From positions 1 through 64,000 of the forward strand of contig JBEVTI010000016.1 in NCBI GenBank assembly GCA_041156125.1: a DNA stretch of 64,000 nucleotides. Direction: 5' to 3'. How positions within the stretch are numbered: position 1 is the stretch's first letter; every line of letters starts with the position of its first letter. The stretch is from Paraktedonobacter carboxidivorans (lineage in GTDB: Bacteria; Chloroflexota; Ktedonobacteria; Ktedonobacterales; Ktedonobacteraceae). A program made the position numbers and the translations under genes. The notes beneath the pieces were generated by a model. The model made no database searches. It was not told where the DNA came from and saw nothing but the letters and a program-made list of their open reading frames with translations. Positions 54,514 through 61,863 of this stretch are shown piece after piece.

Positions 54514-55011
54514 CGTTGTATCCAGAACTCCACCACTCCTTCTCAGTTGGGGTGTATATAGCCTTTATCTTATCATTGTTGTAAACACTTGTAGCTAAAA
54601 CCCAAGAAATTTTCAGCTACTAAATAAACATAAGCTAAAAGCTTAAATCTCGTGCAACAAAGCGGCACGCCCAAAATCTGCCAGCAAATTGACGGCTTAA
54701 GCGCTACAAAATTATGATGAAAGCAAAAAAAGCAAGGTCGTTTGACCATTCCCGCAAGCCAGTGTGCTAGAATGAATAGGAAGTAGTACTATTTGATGGT
54801 ACAATACTCCTAGAAAGAGGACTCTCGATTAGCGGGAAAGAGCAATCCATACGATAAGTAAGGTAGTACTAAGAAAAATAGAGAAGATCAACAGGGCAGG
54901 CAAAAGCAGCTTTTTTTCGCGAGCTTTTGTTGAGCAACACATTGATTCGATCTCGCAGGAAGGAGATGCGGTGGTGCTGCTAATTTGGCATCGGTCCCCC
55001 GCAAAGAAAGC
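54514..55011. other. Divergent intergenic region
   Basis: About 500 bp between cca (minus) and the response regulator (plus), AT-rich in its first half. An extended -10 (TGCTAGAAT, around 54766-54774) and TACAAT around 54799 are candidate promoter elements for the regulator, neither with a well-placed -35. No gene was recognised. Confidence 0.4.
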
Positions 55012-55701
55012 ATGAGCGAACAGCCATTACGTGTGATGGTCGTTGTGCAACAGCCCATTTTTCGCCAGGGTGTCATTTCTATCCTTAAAGAGATGACGGA
55101 GTGTGAAATCATCGGGCTGCCCGCGAGTGCGGGCGAGGCGCTGGAGCTGGCGCGTGTACGTGAACCGGAGGTAGCGCTGCTAGATACGTTTTTCGACACA
55201 ATCGATATCCTGGAAATTGCCCGCCAGATGCGCACGTTTTCGCCTAAAACCGCTGTGATCATTTTATCAGAACTGGAAGGCGAAGAATGGCTATTCCAGG
55301 CCGTCAAAGTAGGGGCCGCAGCTTACTATACACGCAATATCACAGCACATGAACTGATTGAGGCCATTCGTAAGGTCAGCCAGGGCGAATACTTGATTAA
55401 CGACGATGTGCTCTCTCAGCCTAATCTGGCCAGCCGCGTCCTACAATCATTCCGCGAGATGTCCACGGGCACCGAAGAAGACCTGCGTCCCCTGGAACCC
55501 TGCCCGCTATCCGGGCGTGAAGTGGAAATCCTGGAGCATATCGCCCGCGGCAATAGCAACAAAGAGATTGCCAAGCTACTGGATATCAGTGACCAGACAG
55601 TCAAGAACCATATCACCTCAATCCTGCGCAAACTCGAAGTCAACGACCGCACCGCTGCCGTGGTCTACGCTATCAAACAACGCTGGATCAAAATGGAATA
55701 A
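55012..55701 (+). CDS. NarL/FixJ-family regulator with degenerate receiver
   Basis: A 229-residue protein: receiver-like domain (about 6-125) and a LuxR/GerE DNA-binding domain (about 160-225: LSGREVEILEHIARGNSNKE, AKLLDISDQTVKNHI). The phospho-acceptor D58 (VALLDTFFD) and S86 are present, but the acidic pair that binds Mg is Q13-Q14 (VVVQQPIF) and the conserved Lys is R108 (YYTRNI). It may therefore not be phosphorylated in the usual way and could respond to another signal. No kinase gene is adjacent. ATG 55012 is the likely start; a TTG at 54985 would add nine residues. A hairpin follows directly. Confidence 0.85.
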   Translation: MSEQPLRVMVVVQQPIFRQGVISILKEMTECEIIGLPASAGEALELARVREPEVALLDTFFDTIDILEIARQMRTFSPKTAVIILSELEGEEWLFQAVKVGAAAYYTRNITAHELIEAIRKVSQGEYLINDDVLSQPNLASRVLQSFREMSTGTEEDLRPLEPCPLSGREVEILEHIARGNSNKEIAKLLDISDQTVKNHITSILRKLEVNDRTAAVVYAIKQRWIKME

Positions 55702-55704
55702 GTG

Positions 55705-55759
55705 ATAGTTGGGCAGAGCAAGTGCATGCACTCGCTCCGCCCTTGCTCTGCCCAACTAT
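55705..55759 (+). terminator. Long hairpin after the response regulator
   Basis: Arms 55705-55722 and 55742-55759 are exact complements (18 bp) around a 19-base loop that contains a TGCATGCA palindrome. It begins 3 bases after the stop codon. No U-tract. Confidence 0.65.
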
Positions 55760-55832
55760 AGCCCGGTAGTCCTGATATTAGCTAGCCTTTTTACACCAAA
55801 AAGTCATGCTCTTTCTCACTATATTTTCCCCC

Positions 55833-55861
55833 TTTACAGAATCGCAACAGTATGATATGAT
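55833..55861 (+). promoter_or_regulatory. Promoter of tRNA-Ala(CGC)
   Basis: TTTACA (55833-55838), a 17-bp spacer and TATGAT (55856-55861), 13 bp upstream of the tRNA 5' end. Confidence 0.65.
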
Positions 55862-55873
55862 TTCTCGCGTCAA

Positions 55874-55946
55874 GGGGATGTAGCTCAGCTGGAAGAGCGC
55901 GACAATCGCACTGTCGAGGTCAGGGGTTCGAGCCCCCTCATCTCCA
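55874..55946 (+). tRNA. tRNA-Ala(CGC)
   Basis: A 73-base cloverleaf: acceptor GGGGATG/CATCTCC with the G3-U70 wobble that is the alanine identity element, D arm GCTC/GAGC, anticodon arm CGACA/TGTCG with loop ATCGCAC (anticodon CGC), a 5-base variable loop and T arm AGGGG-TTCGAGC-CCCCT. Discriminator A73; CCA is not encoded. Confidence 0.95.
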
Positions 55947-55964
55947 TCGTACTCGCATAGTGCC

Positions 55965-55993
55965 TTGCAAATCGCAAAGCGTTGTGGTATAGT
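55965..55993 (+). promoter_or_regulatory. Promoter of the leuS T-box leader
   Basis: TTGCAA (55965-55970), a 17-bp spacer and TATAGT (55988-55993). Transcription would begin near 56000, just before T-box Stem I. Confidence 0.65.
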
Positions 55994-56148
55994 ACTAAAA
56001 CAACGTGCAATGAGCAGGAGTAGTAGGCTAAATTACTACAGAGAGCAGCCGGGTGGTGCAAGGCTGTATTAAGTAGCTGAACTCGCCTGCGAGCAGTGAG
56101 TCTGAAAAATCCTGGTTTGAGGTATTAATCCTACAGAGGTTTTAGGGC

Positions 56149-56177
56149 TTGCCGGTACGCCCGATATCGCGTATAAT
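56149..56177 (+). promoter_or_regulatory. Promoter of tRNA-Ala(GGC), inside the T-box leader
   Basis: TTGCCG (56149-56154), a 17-bp spacer and a perfect TATAAT (56172-56177), 23 bp upstream of the tRNA 5' end. The -35 overlaps a small GGGC/GCCC hairpin (56145-56162). Confidence 0.75.
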
Positions 56178-56200
56178 GAAGTGCATATCTCAGATTACCT

Positions 56201-56273
56201 GGGCCTGTAGCGCAGCTGGAAGAGCGCATCCATGGCATGGATGAGGTCAGGGGTTCGAGCCCCCTCAGGTCCA
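56201..56273 (+). tRNA. tRNA-Ala(GGC)
   Basis: A 73-base cloverleaf: acceptor GGGCCTG/CAGGTCC with the G3-U70 alanine determinant, D arm GCGC/GAGC (one G-A mismatch), anticodon arm CATCC/GGATG with loop ATGGCAT (anticodon GGC), and a T arm identical to that of tRNA-Ala(CGC). Discriminator A73; CCA not encoded. It sits inside the leuS T-box leader. Confidence 0.95.
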
Positions 56274-56359
56274 CCCATCACAGTGGTTGGTAAACGATCA
56301 CCAGACTGATGAAACCGCCTCCCTTCTGAGATTTGAATTCGGGTGGTACCACGGAAAGT

Positions 56360-56391
56360 CCTTTCGTCCCGCAGGGGTGAAAGGCTTTTTT
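56360..56391 (+). terminator. Intrinsic terminator of the leuS T-box
   Basis: An 11-bp stem (56360-56370 with 56374-56384, two G-U pairs), a 3-base loop and TTTTTT at 56386-56391. Its 5' arm shares bases with the antiterminator, so the two are mutually exclusive. Confidence 0.92.
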
Positions 56392-56775
56392 CGTTTATCT
56401 TGTGTGTCGTGCCGTACTGAGTACAGGTTGAGACGATCTGCTGACCTCTCTGATGATCTTTTAACGTGTAAATCTGAGCCTGGAAAATATTTTATGCCAG
56501 ATCAATTTACCAGACGCCAGCCGAGAAACAGCTTTTATTTCTCTGGCAAACTATCTTTTATGACTGTGATCGATCACCTATGCTGGTGAGAAGAGGAGTA
56601 CAAACATGAATACATCCACTTATGCTACCTATATTATTCGCTGGTTTATTCCGTATGGCCCTCTGCTTCTTCATGCTTTTCTCTTGACCCACCTTTAACT
56701 CATACTATAACGCAGCCTGACTGACTATGTTGCTTTCCCGCTGGACGGGCCAGGCAGAAATTGAGGAACCCAATC
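56392..56775 (+). other. Region between the T-box terminator and leuS
   Basis: About 380 bp of leader. It contains a 30-codon ORF with a good ribosome site (56606-56698). Further on, GCCTG...CAGGC enclosing CCCG-ctgga-CGGG (about 56716-56756) can form a hairpin ending just before the leuS ribosome site. No other gene was seen. Confidence 0.5.
56606..56698 (+). CDS. 30-codon leucine-rich small ORF in the leuS leader
   Basis: AGAGGAG lies 7 bases before ATG 56606, a better site than most genes here. The product has 30 residues: MNTSTYATYIIRWFIPYG then six Leu among the last twelve residues (PLLLHAFLLTHL). The leucine run, with CTG, CTT, CTT, CTC, TTG and CTT codons, sits between the T-box and leuS. 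It could be an attenuator-type leader peptide or a small membrane peptide. It is too short for homology by eye. Confidence 0.45.
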   Translation: MNTSTYATYIIRWFIPYGPLLLHAFLLTHL

Positions 56776-59244
56776 ATGATTACACGCACCAGGTATAATC
56801 CAAAAGAAATCGAACAGAAATGGCAGAAGGAATGGGAGACACAACAGCTGTATCACGCTCCCGATGCTTCGCCAAAGCCCAAGTTCTACAATCTGGTGAT
56901 GCTGCCCTATCCTTCAGGCGACCTGCATATGGGCCACTGGTACAACTTCATTCCAGCTGATGCCTATGGACGCTTTAAACGCATGAACGGCTTTAATGTG
57001 ATGCAACCGATGGGCTTCGATGCCTTTGGCCTGCCCGCGGAGAATGCCGCTATTAAACATGGTGTGCAGGCTTACACCTGGACCTTGAGCAATATCGCGA
57101 AGATGCGCGAACAGTTGAAAATGATGGGTGCAGCCTGGGACTGGCCGCGCGAGACCATCTCCTGTCTGCCAGAATACTATAAATGGACACAGTGGCTGTT
57201 CCTGCAATTCTACAAACACGGCCTGGTGTATCGCACAAAAGCGCCCGCGAACTGGTGCCCAAGCTGCAATACAACGCTGGCCAATGAACAGGTGCTGGCC
57301 GATGGTACCTGTGAGCGCTGCGGGACTACAGTTATTCGCAAAGAGATCGATCAGTGGTTGATGCGGATCACAAAGTACGCGGAAGAACTGCTGGACTTTT
57401 CGGCTATCGAGTGGCCGGAAAAAACGGTGACGATGCAGCACAATTGGATTGGACGTAGCGAGGGAGCAGAGATCCGCTTTACGATTGAGTTGGCAGGGAA
57501 ACACGAAGAGATCCCAGTCTTTACTACCCGCCCGGACACAATCTATGGCGTGACATTTTTTGTCCTGGCCCCTGAACATCCCTTCGTGGAGAAAATCACG
57601 ACACCTGAGCAGCGCGCGGAGGTCGAGGCTTATATCGAGCAGACTCAGCGCATGACTGAGATCGAGCGTATGAGCACTGATAAGGAGAAGACGGGTGTCT
57701 TTACTGGTAGTTATGTGACTAATCCAGTCAGCGGTGAACAGGTGCCGGTCTGGATTGCTGACTATGTGCTGATGGGTTACGGCGCAGGCGCGATCATGGG
57801 TGTGCCAGCCCACGATCAGCGCGATTTCGAGTTTGCACGCCAATTTGCTATTCCAGTTGTCGAGGTTATTCGACCCGCGGAGGAGGAGTCCAGCGATCCT
57901 GCGACCTGGCATGGCGCGAAACTGGCCTACGGCATGATGGTCAATTCTGGTCCTTTTGATGGTACACCCGCTGAGGAGGCCAGAGCCGCGGCCATCAAAT
58001 ATATCGAGGAAAAGGGCGTGGGCAAGGCGACAGTTACGTACCGCCTGCGCGACTGGCTGATCAGTCGCCAACGCTACTGGGGCTCGCCTATTCCGGTGGT
58101 CTACTGCGAGAAGGATGGGCTGGTGACTGTGCCCGAAGAGCAACTGCCTGTGATTCTGCCTGAACATGTGGAGTTCAAGTCTACTGGCGAGTCTCCACTG
58201 CGCTATGAGCCTGAGTTTTTAAATACGACCTGTCCTGTCTGCGGCGGTCCGGCGACTCGCGAGGTGGACACGATGGATACGTTCATTTGCTCGTCCTGGT
58301 ACTTTCTGCGCTATGCTGATCCAAAAAATGCTGAGCAGGCCTGGAGCCAGGAGGCTATGCAGCGCTGGCTACCGGTGGACCAGTATATTGGCGGCGCGGA
58401 ACACGCTGTTATGCATCTGCTATACGCGCGCTTCTTTATTAAAGCACTGCGCGATATGGGTCACCTGCAATTTAGCGAGCCGTTCACTCACCTGTTCCAC
58501 CAGGGCATTGTGCTGGGACCCGATGGACAGAAGATGTCCAAGTCACATGGCAATGTTGTGGCTCCCGATGAGTATGTCAACAAATATGGGACCGATACTG
58601 TACGTGGCTATATGATGTTTATGGGTCCGTTCGATCAGGGTGGCACGTTTAAAGCCGAAAATCTGGCTGGAGTCTGGCGCTTCCTGACACGCTTTTGGGA
58701 TATGGTTAGCGAGAACTGGGTTGAGCATCCCAATACTGCTGAGACCCCGGCAAGCCAGGCTGTCGAACGCCTGCGCCACAAAACCATTAAACGCGTTACC
58801 GAGGAGATCAGCAATCTGCGCTTCAATACCGCCCTGGCTGCTCTGATGGAGTGTAATAACGCTCTGATCAAGCTACAAAAGGATGAGGTCGCGCACAGTG
58901 CAGCTTTCCAGTCCACGCTGGAGAGCATGCTGCAACTGCTGGCTCCGCTGACACCACATATCGCCGAAGAATTGTGGCAACAGACAGGTCATACTGGCAG
59001 CATACATACATCTGACTGGCCTCAGTACAGCGAAGCGATGACGAAGGACGAGAACTTTACGCTGGTCGTGCAGGTCAACGGCAAAGTTCGCGAACGCATC
59101 GAAGTCGCAGCTGAGATCAGCGAGCAGGAGGTGCGGATGCTGGCTCTGGGCAATGAACACGTGGCTTCCTTCATCGGCGATGCTACTGTGCAGAAGGTCA
59201 TCTATATTCCCGGCAAGCTGGTCAATATCGTCGTCAGAAAATAA
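56776..59244 (+). CDS. leuS: Leucyl-tRNA synthetase
   Basis: An 822-residue class I synthetase that charges tRNA-Leu. Motifs: HIGH-type PYPSGDLHMGHWYNF, zinc-like Cys pairs (WCPSCNTTLAN, CERCG), the editing domain with FTTRPDTIYGVTF and GAGAIMGVPAHDQRDFEFA, RYWGSPIPVVYC, KMSKS in GQKMSKSHGNVV, and the C-terminal anticodon-binding and tail domains. ATG 56776 is preferred (GAGGA 8 bases upstream) over the in-frame TTG 56761. Expression is controlled by the T-box at 56000-56391. Length is normal for bacterial LeuRS. Confidence 0.97.
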   Translation: MITRTRYNPKEIEQKWQKEWETQQLYHAPDASPKPKFYNLVMLPYPSGDLHMGHWYNFIPADAYGRFKRMNGFNVMQPMGFDAFGLPAENAAIKHGVQAYTWTLSNIAKMREQLKMMGAAWDWPRETISCLPEYYKWTQWLFLQFYKHGLVYRTKAPANWCPSCNTTLANEQVLADGTCERCGTTVIRKEIDQWLMRITKYAEELLDFSAIEWPEKTVTMQHNWIGRSEGAEIRFTIELAGKHEEIPVFTTRPDTIYGVTFFVLAPEHPFVEKITTPEQRAEVEAYIEQTQRMTEIERMSTDKEKTGVFTGSYVTNPVSGEQVPVWIADYVLMGYGAGAIMGVPAHDQRDFEFARQFAIPVVEVIRPAEEESSDPATWHGAKLAYGMMVNSGPFDGTPAEEARAAAIKYIEEKGVGKATVTYRLRDWLISRQRYWGSPIPVVYCEKDGLVTVPEEQLPVILPEHVEFKSTGESPLRYEPEFLNTTCPVCGGPATREVDTMDTFICSSWYFLRYADPKNAEQAWSQEAMQRWLPVDQYIGGAEHAVMHLLYARFFIKALRDMGHLQFSEPFTHLFHQGIVLGPDGQKMSKSHGNVVAPDEYVNKYGTDTVRGYMMFMGPFDQGGTFKAENLAGVWRFLTRFWDMVSENWVEHPNTAETPASQAVERLRHKTIKRVTEEISNLRFNTALAALMECNNALIKLQKDEVAHSAAFQSTLESMLQLLAPLTPHIAEELWQQTGHTGSIHTSDWPQYSEAMTKDENFTLVVQVNGKVRERIEVAAEISEQEVRMLALGNEHVASFIGDATVQKVIYIPGKLVNIVVRK

Positions 59245-59253
59245 GCTGTTCTT

Positions 59254-59311
59254 TTGTGAGAAAAACGGGTGCCCTGCTTTTGTCGAAGCAGGGCACCCGT
59301 TTTTCTCACAA
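59254..59311 (+). terminator. 26-bp perfect hairpin after leuS
   Basis: Arms 59254-59279 and 59286-59311 are exact complements (26 bp) around a 6-base loop, starting 9 bases after the leuS stop. No U-tract beyond the stem. Confidence 0.8.
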
Positions 59312-59969
59312 CCAATACCGATTGTGTTAGTCATGAGATAAATCAGGAACTTCTCGCGTTATTTAGAGCAGTTTACCTATTTGGTTACGCCAATATACTA
59401 TATAGAGATGAACAGCGTGAGGCGTCTCGCGTTACTGAGCATGCTCGACTAATGCCCGAAAGCTCGTAGCCAGGGGGCTACGCGCCGCAAGGAGAGAAAA
59501 ATGGATTGTAACCTTTTTTGGTTAAAACCACATATACCTATATATAGAGAGGAAAGACTTCCTCTTGAAACAGTGTTGTGAGTTGTCTCGGTGGTGAGAA
59601 ATTCAGCGACCAGCTATGGAACCTGGCGACCTATCAAATCGTATATGTGACATACAATAGTGTATGCTGAAATCTCATAAAACAAAACCAGGGTGAAGCA
59701 GTTCACAACATGAAAGTTATTTTGTAGATAGCCAAGGCCCACGTTTCCGCTTACACTTTTGTTTGTAGGAAAATAGGAATATGTGGTGGTGTTGGGGCGA
59801 TTTATGTAATACAAACAAAAAGTACTGTATTTTCAAGAGTACCAGGTTACGGTCTTTGCAGTTGTTCAAGCAACCTGATGAGATAATAGCCCGGCTAACA
59901 AATAATACTTTTTTAAAGAGCGGAAAAAAAAGCCGAGGATAAACCCGTCTTATGAAGGTGGAGGAAAAA
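59312..59969. other. Mostly gene-free stretch with a short structured ORF
   Basis: About 660 bp between leuS and the small protein at 59970. The only supported elements are a hairpin CGTAGCC-AGGG-GGCTACG (59465-59482) and the 26-codon ORF right after it. The rest is AT-rich with no recognisable gene. Confidence 0.45.
59501..59581 (+). CDS. 26-codon small ORF behind a hairpin
   Basis: AAGGAG lies 6 bases before ATG 59501. The product is 26 residues (MDCNLFWLKPHIPIYREE, then RLPLETVL). A GC-rich hairpin at 59465-59482 lies just upstream, so the start could be structurally controlled. No family; a chance ORF is possible. Confidence 0.3.
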   Translation: MDCNLFWLKPHIPIYREERLPLETVL

Positions 59970-60203
59970 ATGATGACGAATCCGCAGATGCGCTCCGAAC
60001 AGGCTATCGCCAACGGACACGCACTTGAAACAGAGGCTACCGAAGGAGAAAGATTGGCCCTCCTGGGCTTTAACGAAGACGAGATTACTTCTCTGCTCTG
60101 GCTGCGCCAGTGGTACCAACACGGAGGTAGCGACCGCGTGGAAATCGTGCGCCAGCTAGAAGTGCTGAAACAACAGATTTTACAAGGTCAACTCGACCTC
60201 TAA
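59970..60203 (+). CDS. Small acidic protein of unknown function
   Basis: A 77-residue soluble protein. GGAGG lies 5 bases before ATG 59970; a second ATG follows at once. After a polar N-terminus it is helical (GERLALLGFNEDEITSLLWL, RQWYQHGGSDRVEIVRQLEV, LKQQILQGQLDL), perhaps a three-helix bundle. No family recognised. It precedes the ArsA-HSP20 gene in the same direction but an intrinsic terminator lies between them, so it is its own transcription unit. Confidence 0.65.
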   Translation: MMTNPQMRSEQAIANGHALETEATEGERLALLGFNEDEITSLLWLRQWYQHGGSDRVEIVRQLEVLKQQILQGQLDL

Positions 60204-60289
60204 TTTCACCTATTTTGCACCCGCGGCGCAAAAATCTCAGTCTAGCTAGAGTCCAACAAATAGAGAGATAAATGTATCTATATAACCTT

Positions 60290-60340
60290 TTCCGAGATTG
60301 GCCCGATCAAGTCCGCCCCCGGCCAATCTCGGAAGCTTTT
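60290..60340 (+). terminator. Intrinsic terminator after the small acidic protein gene
   Basis: Arms 60290-60303 and 60321-60334 pair exactly (14 bp) around a 17-base loop, followed by GCTTTTT. It lies about 90 bp after the stop at 60203. The remaining bases to 60538 hold the ArsA gene leader and no gene. Confidence 0.85.
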
Positions 60341-60538
60341 TCCCTTGCTTTCTGTCACTAATCGGAGTAAAACATAACCAGAACTGGTACTCGTGCGTAA
60401 ATATACAGGAAATTATTCATTCGCTACTCACAGCGGGTCGTTTAAGCATATAAGCAGTGGGCAGCGCCCGCAAGCAAGAGCAAAGAGCAAGCTGGTGCGC
60501 TGAGAACATGCTAGTTATTACAAAGAACGGGAATCCTA

Positions 60539-61723
60539 ATGCGCATTATTCTCTATCTCGGTAAAGGCGGCGTTGGCAAAACTACAATTTCCGCGGCTAC
60601 AGCGGTGCGCTCCGCGGCTCTGGGTAAACGCACGCTGGTGGTAAGCACCGACCTGGCCCATAGCCTGGCCGATTGTTTTAATACTCCCCTGACTTCAGAA
60701 CCCAAAGAACTGGCTCCCAGGCTTTGGGCCCAGGAAGTTAACGCGCTGGATGAGGTGCGTAACACCTGGGGCAAACTCCAGGGCAAAGTGGGCGAGTTAT
60801 TGAAGCAGCGCGGAGTTGACGCGGTGATGGCCGAAGAGCTGGCTCTGGTGCCCGGCATGGATGAAATCGTTAGCCTGCTCAATATCTATCGCAACGCCCG
60901 CGATGGCGACTTTGAGGTTGTAGTGGTTGATGCGGCTCCGACCGGCGAGACCGTGCGCCTGTTGAGCATGCCCGATACTTTTCAATGGTACGTAGGTCGT
61001 CTGAGTAATCTGAATATTAAAAATGTGGCGCTCAATATGATGGCCCGTCCATTTATTAAGGCCCTTCTCCCTTCAGGCGAGGTGCTGGACGCGATAAAAC
61101 AGTTGAGCGAGCGCGTTAAAAGTCTGCGCGACGTGCTGAGCGATCCCGCTATCAGTTCGTATCGTCCCGTGGTCAATCCTGAGCGTATGGTGATTAAAGA
61201 GGCCCTGCGTGCCGAAACATACCTCTCACTTTTCGGCTATCCCATCGACACGGTGATCTGCAACCGCGTACTCCCGGCTGAGGAGTATCAGGATACCTTT
61301 ATGCAGGAAATGTATCGCACACAGGAAAAGTTGCGCAAACAGATTCACTCTACCTTCGCGCCGCTCCCCATCTGGGAGGTGCCCTATCGCTCGCGCGAGA
61401 TTCTGGGCCTGGAAAAACTCGGCGAACTGGCTCAGCAGATCTTTGGCGATGAAGATCCCACGCAGATCTTCTATCAGGGCCCGCTCCAGGAAATCAAACG
61501 CGAAGGCGATGTCTATATCCTGCGTCTACCCCTGCCACACGTTGAGATGGATAAAGTGGTGATGACCAAAAAGGGCGATGAGATGATCGTAGAGATCGGT
61601 AACTTTAAACGCGATATCACCCTGCCAGCCATGCTGACTAATCACGCAGCTGTGCGCGCGCGCTTTGTAGATAAAGCTCTGGAAATCCATTTCGCGGCAC
61701 CTGACGCGGAAATCTCTGCATAG
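60539..61723 (+). CDS. ArsA/Get3-type ATPase with C-terminal HSP20-like domain
   Basis: A 394-residue deviant-Walker ATPase. P-loop GKGGVGKTT (residues 8-16), switch region VSTDLAHSLADCFNTPL, VVVVDAAPTGETVRLLSMP, and a C-terminal alpha-crystallin-like ArsA_HSP20 domain (about 325-394: YILRLPLPHVEMDKVVM, EMIVEIGNFKRDITLP). The Cys ligands of arsenite-exporting ArsA are absent and no arsB gene is nearby, so it is more likely a Get3-like targeting or chaperone ATPase than an arsenic pump subunit. Only one ATPase domain is present. It has its own leader and a 37-bp palindrome after the stop. Confidence 0.9.
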   Translation: MRIILYLGKGGVGKTTISAATAVRSAALGKRTLVVSTDLAHSLADCFNTPLTSEPKELAPRLWAQEVNALDEVRNTWGKLQGKVGELLKQRGVDAVMAEELALVPGMDEIVSLLNIYRNARDGDFEVVVVDAAPTGETVRLLSMPDTFQWYVGRLSNLNIKNVALNMMARPFIKALLPSGEVLDAIKQLSERVKSLRDVLSDPAISSYRPVVNPERMVIKEALRAETYLSLFGYPIDTVICNRVLPAEEYQDTFMQEMYRTQEKLRKQIHSTFAPLPIWEVPYRSREILGLEKLGELAQQIFGDEDPTQIFYQGPLQEIKREGDVYILRLPLPHVEMDKVVMTKKGDEMIVEIGNFKRDITLPAMLTNHAAVRARFVDKALEIHFAAPDAEISA

Positions 61724-61735
61724 CTGATGTGACTC

Positions 61736-61809
61736 AAAGGTTCCCAGAGATCAGAGAGGGCCTGGCTTGCCGCGGCAAGCCAGGCCCTCTCTGATCTCTG
61801 GGAACCTTT
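61736..61809 (+). terminator. 74-bp perfect palindrome after the ArsA-type gene
   Basis: Bases 61736-61772 are the exact reverse complement of 61773-61809, giving 37-bp arms with no spacer. It starts 12 bases after the stop codon and 50 bp before the sigma-factor start. A T-rich run (TTATTTTTGTTCTTT) follows. Confidence 0.85.
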
Positions 61810-61863
61810 TGCCTTATTTTTGTTCTTTAGAGAGTACGAGAGAACTTCTCAAAGGAGCAAGCT

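Larger units (their letters stand above)
56000..56391 (+). promoter_or_regulatory. Leucine T-box riboswitch for leuS, interrupted by a tRNA gene
   Basis: Stem I: lower helix GCAGG (56014-56018) with CCTGC (56086-56090), the 5' AGTAGTA side of the specifier loop, the AGAGAG bulge, and the distal helix CAGCC/GGCTG (56046-56050, 56062-56066) closing on GGGTGGTGCAA. The specifier is CTC (Leu, 56082-56084), preceded by GAA and followed by G. Antiterminator: CGGG (56340-56343) with CCCG (56368-56371), the 7-base bulge TGGTACC (56344-56350) that pairs with the ACCA end of uncharged tRNA, and ACG/CGT. Terminator: 56360-56370 with 56374-56384, then six T. Uncharged tRNA-Leu should permit leuS transcription. 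A whole tRNA-Ala gene lies between Stem I and the antiterminator. Confidence 0.9.

Noticed and set aside
59465..59482. c-di-GMP riboswitch, suggested by the GTAGC...GGGCTAC hairpin.
   Set aside because: The other conserved parts of the GEMM consensus (the tetraloop-receptor pairing and the CGCAAAG strand) are not present upstream.
60539..61723. Arsenite-pump ATPase of an ars operon.
   Set aside because: Metal-binding Cys are absent, there is one ATPase domain, and no arsB, arsD or arsC gene is nearby. The ArsR-GNAT gene lies 34 kb away.
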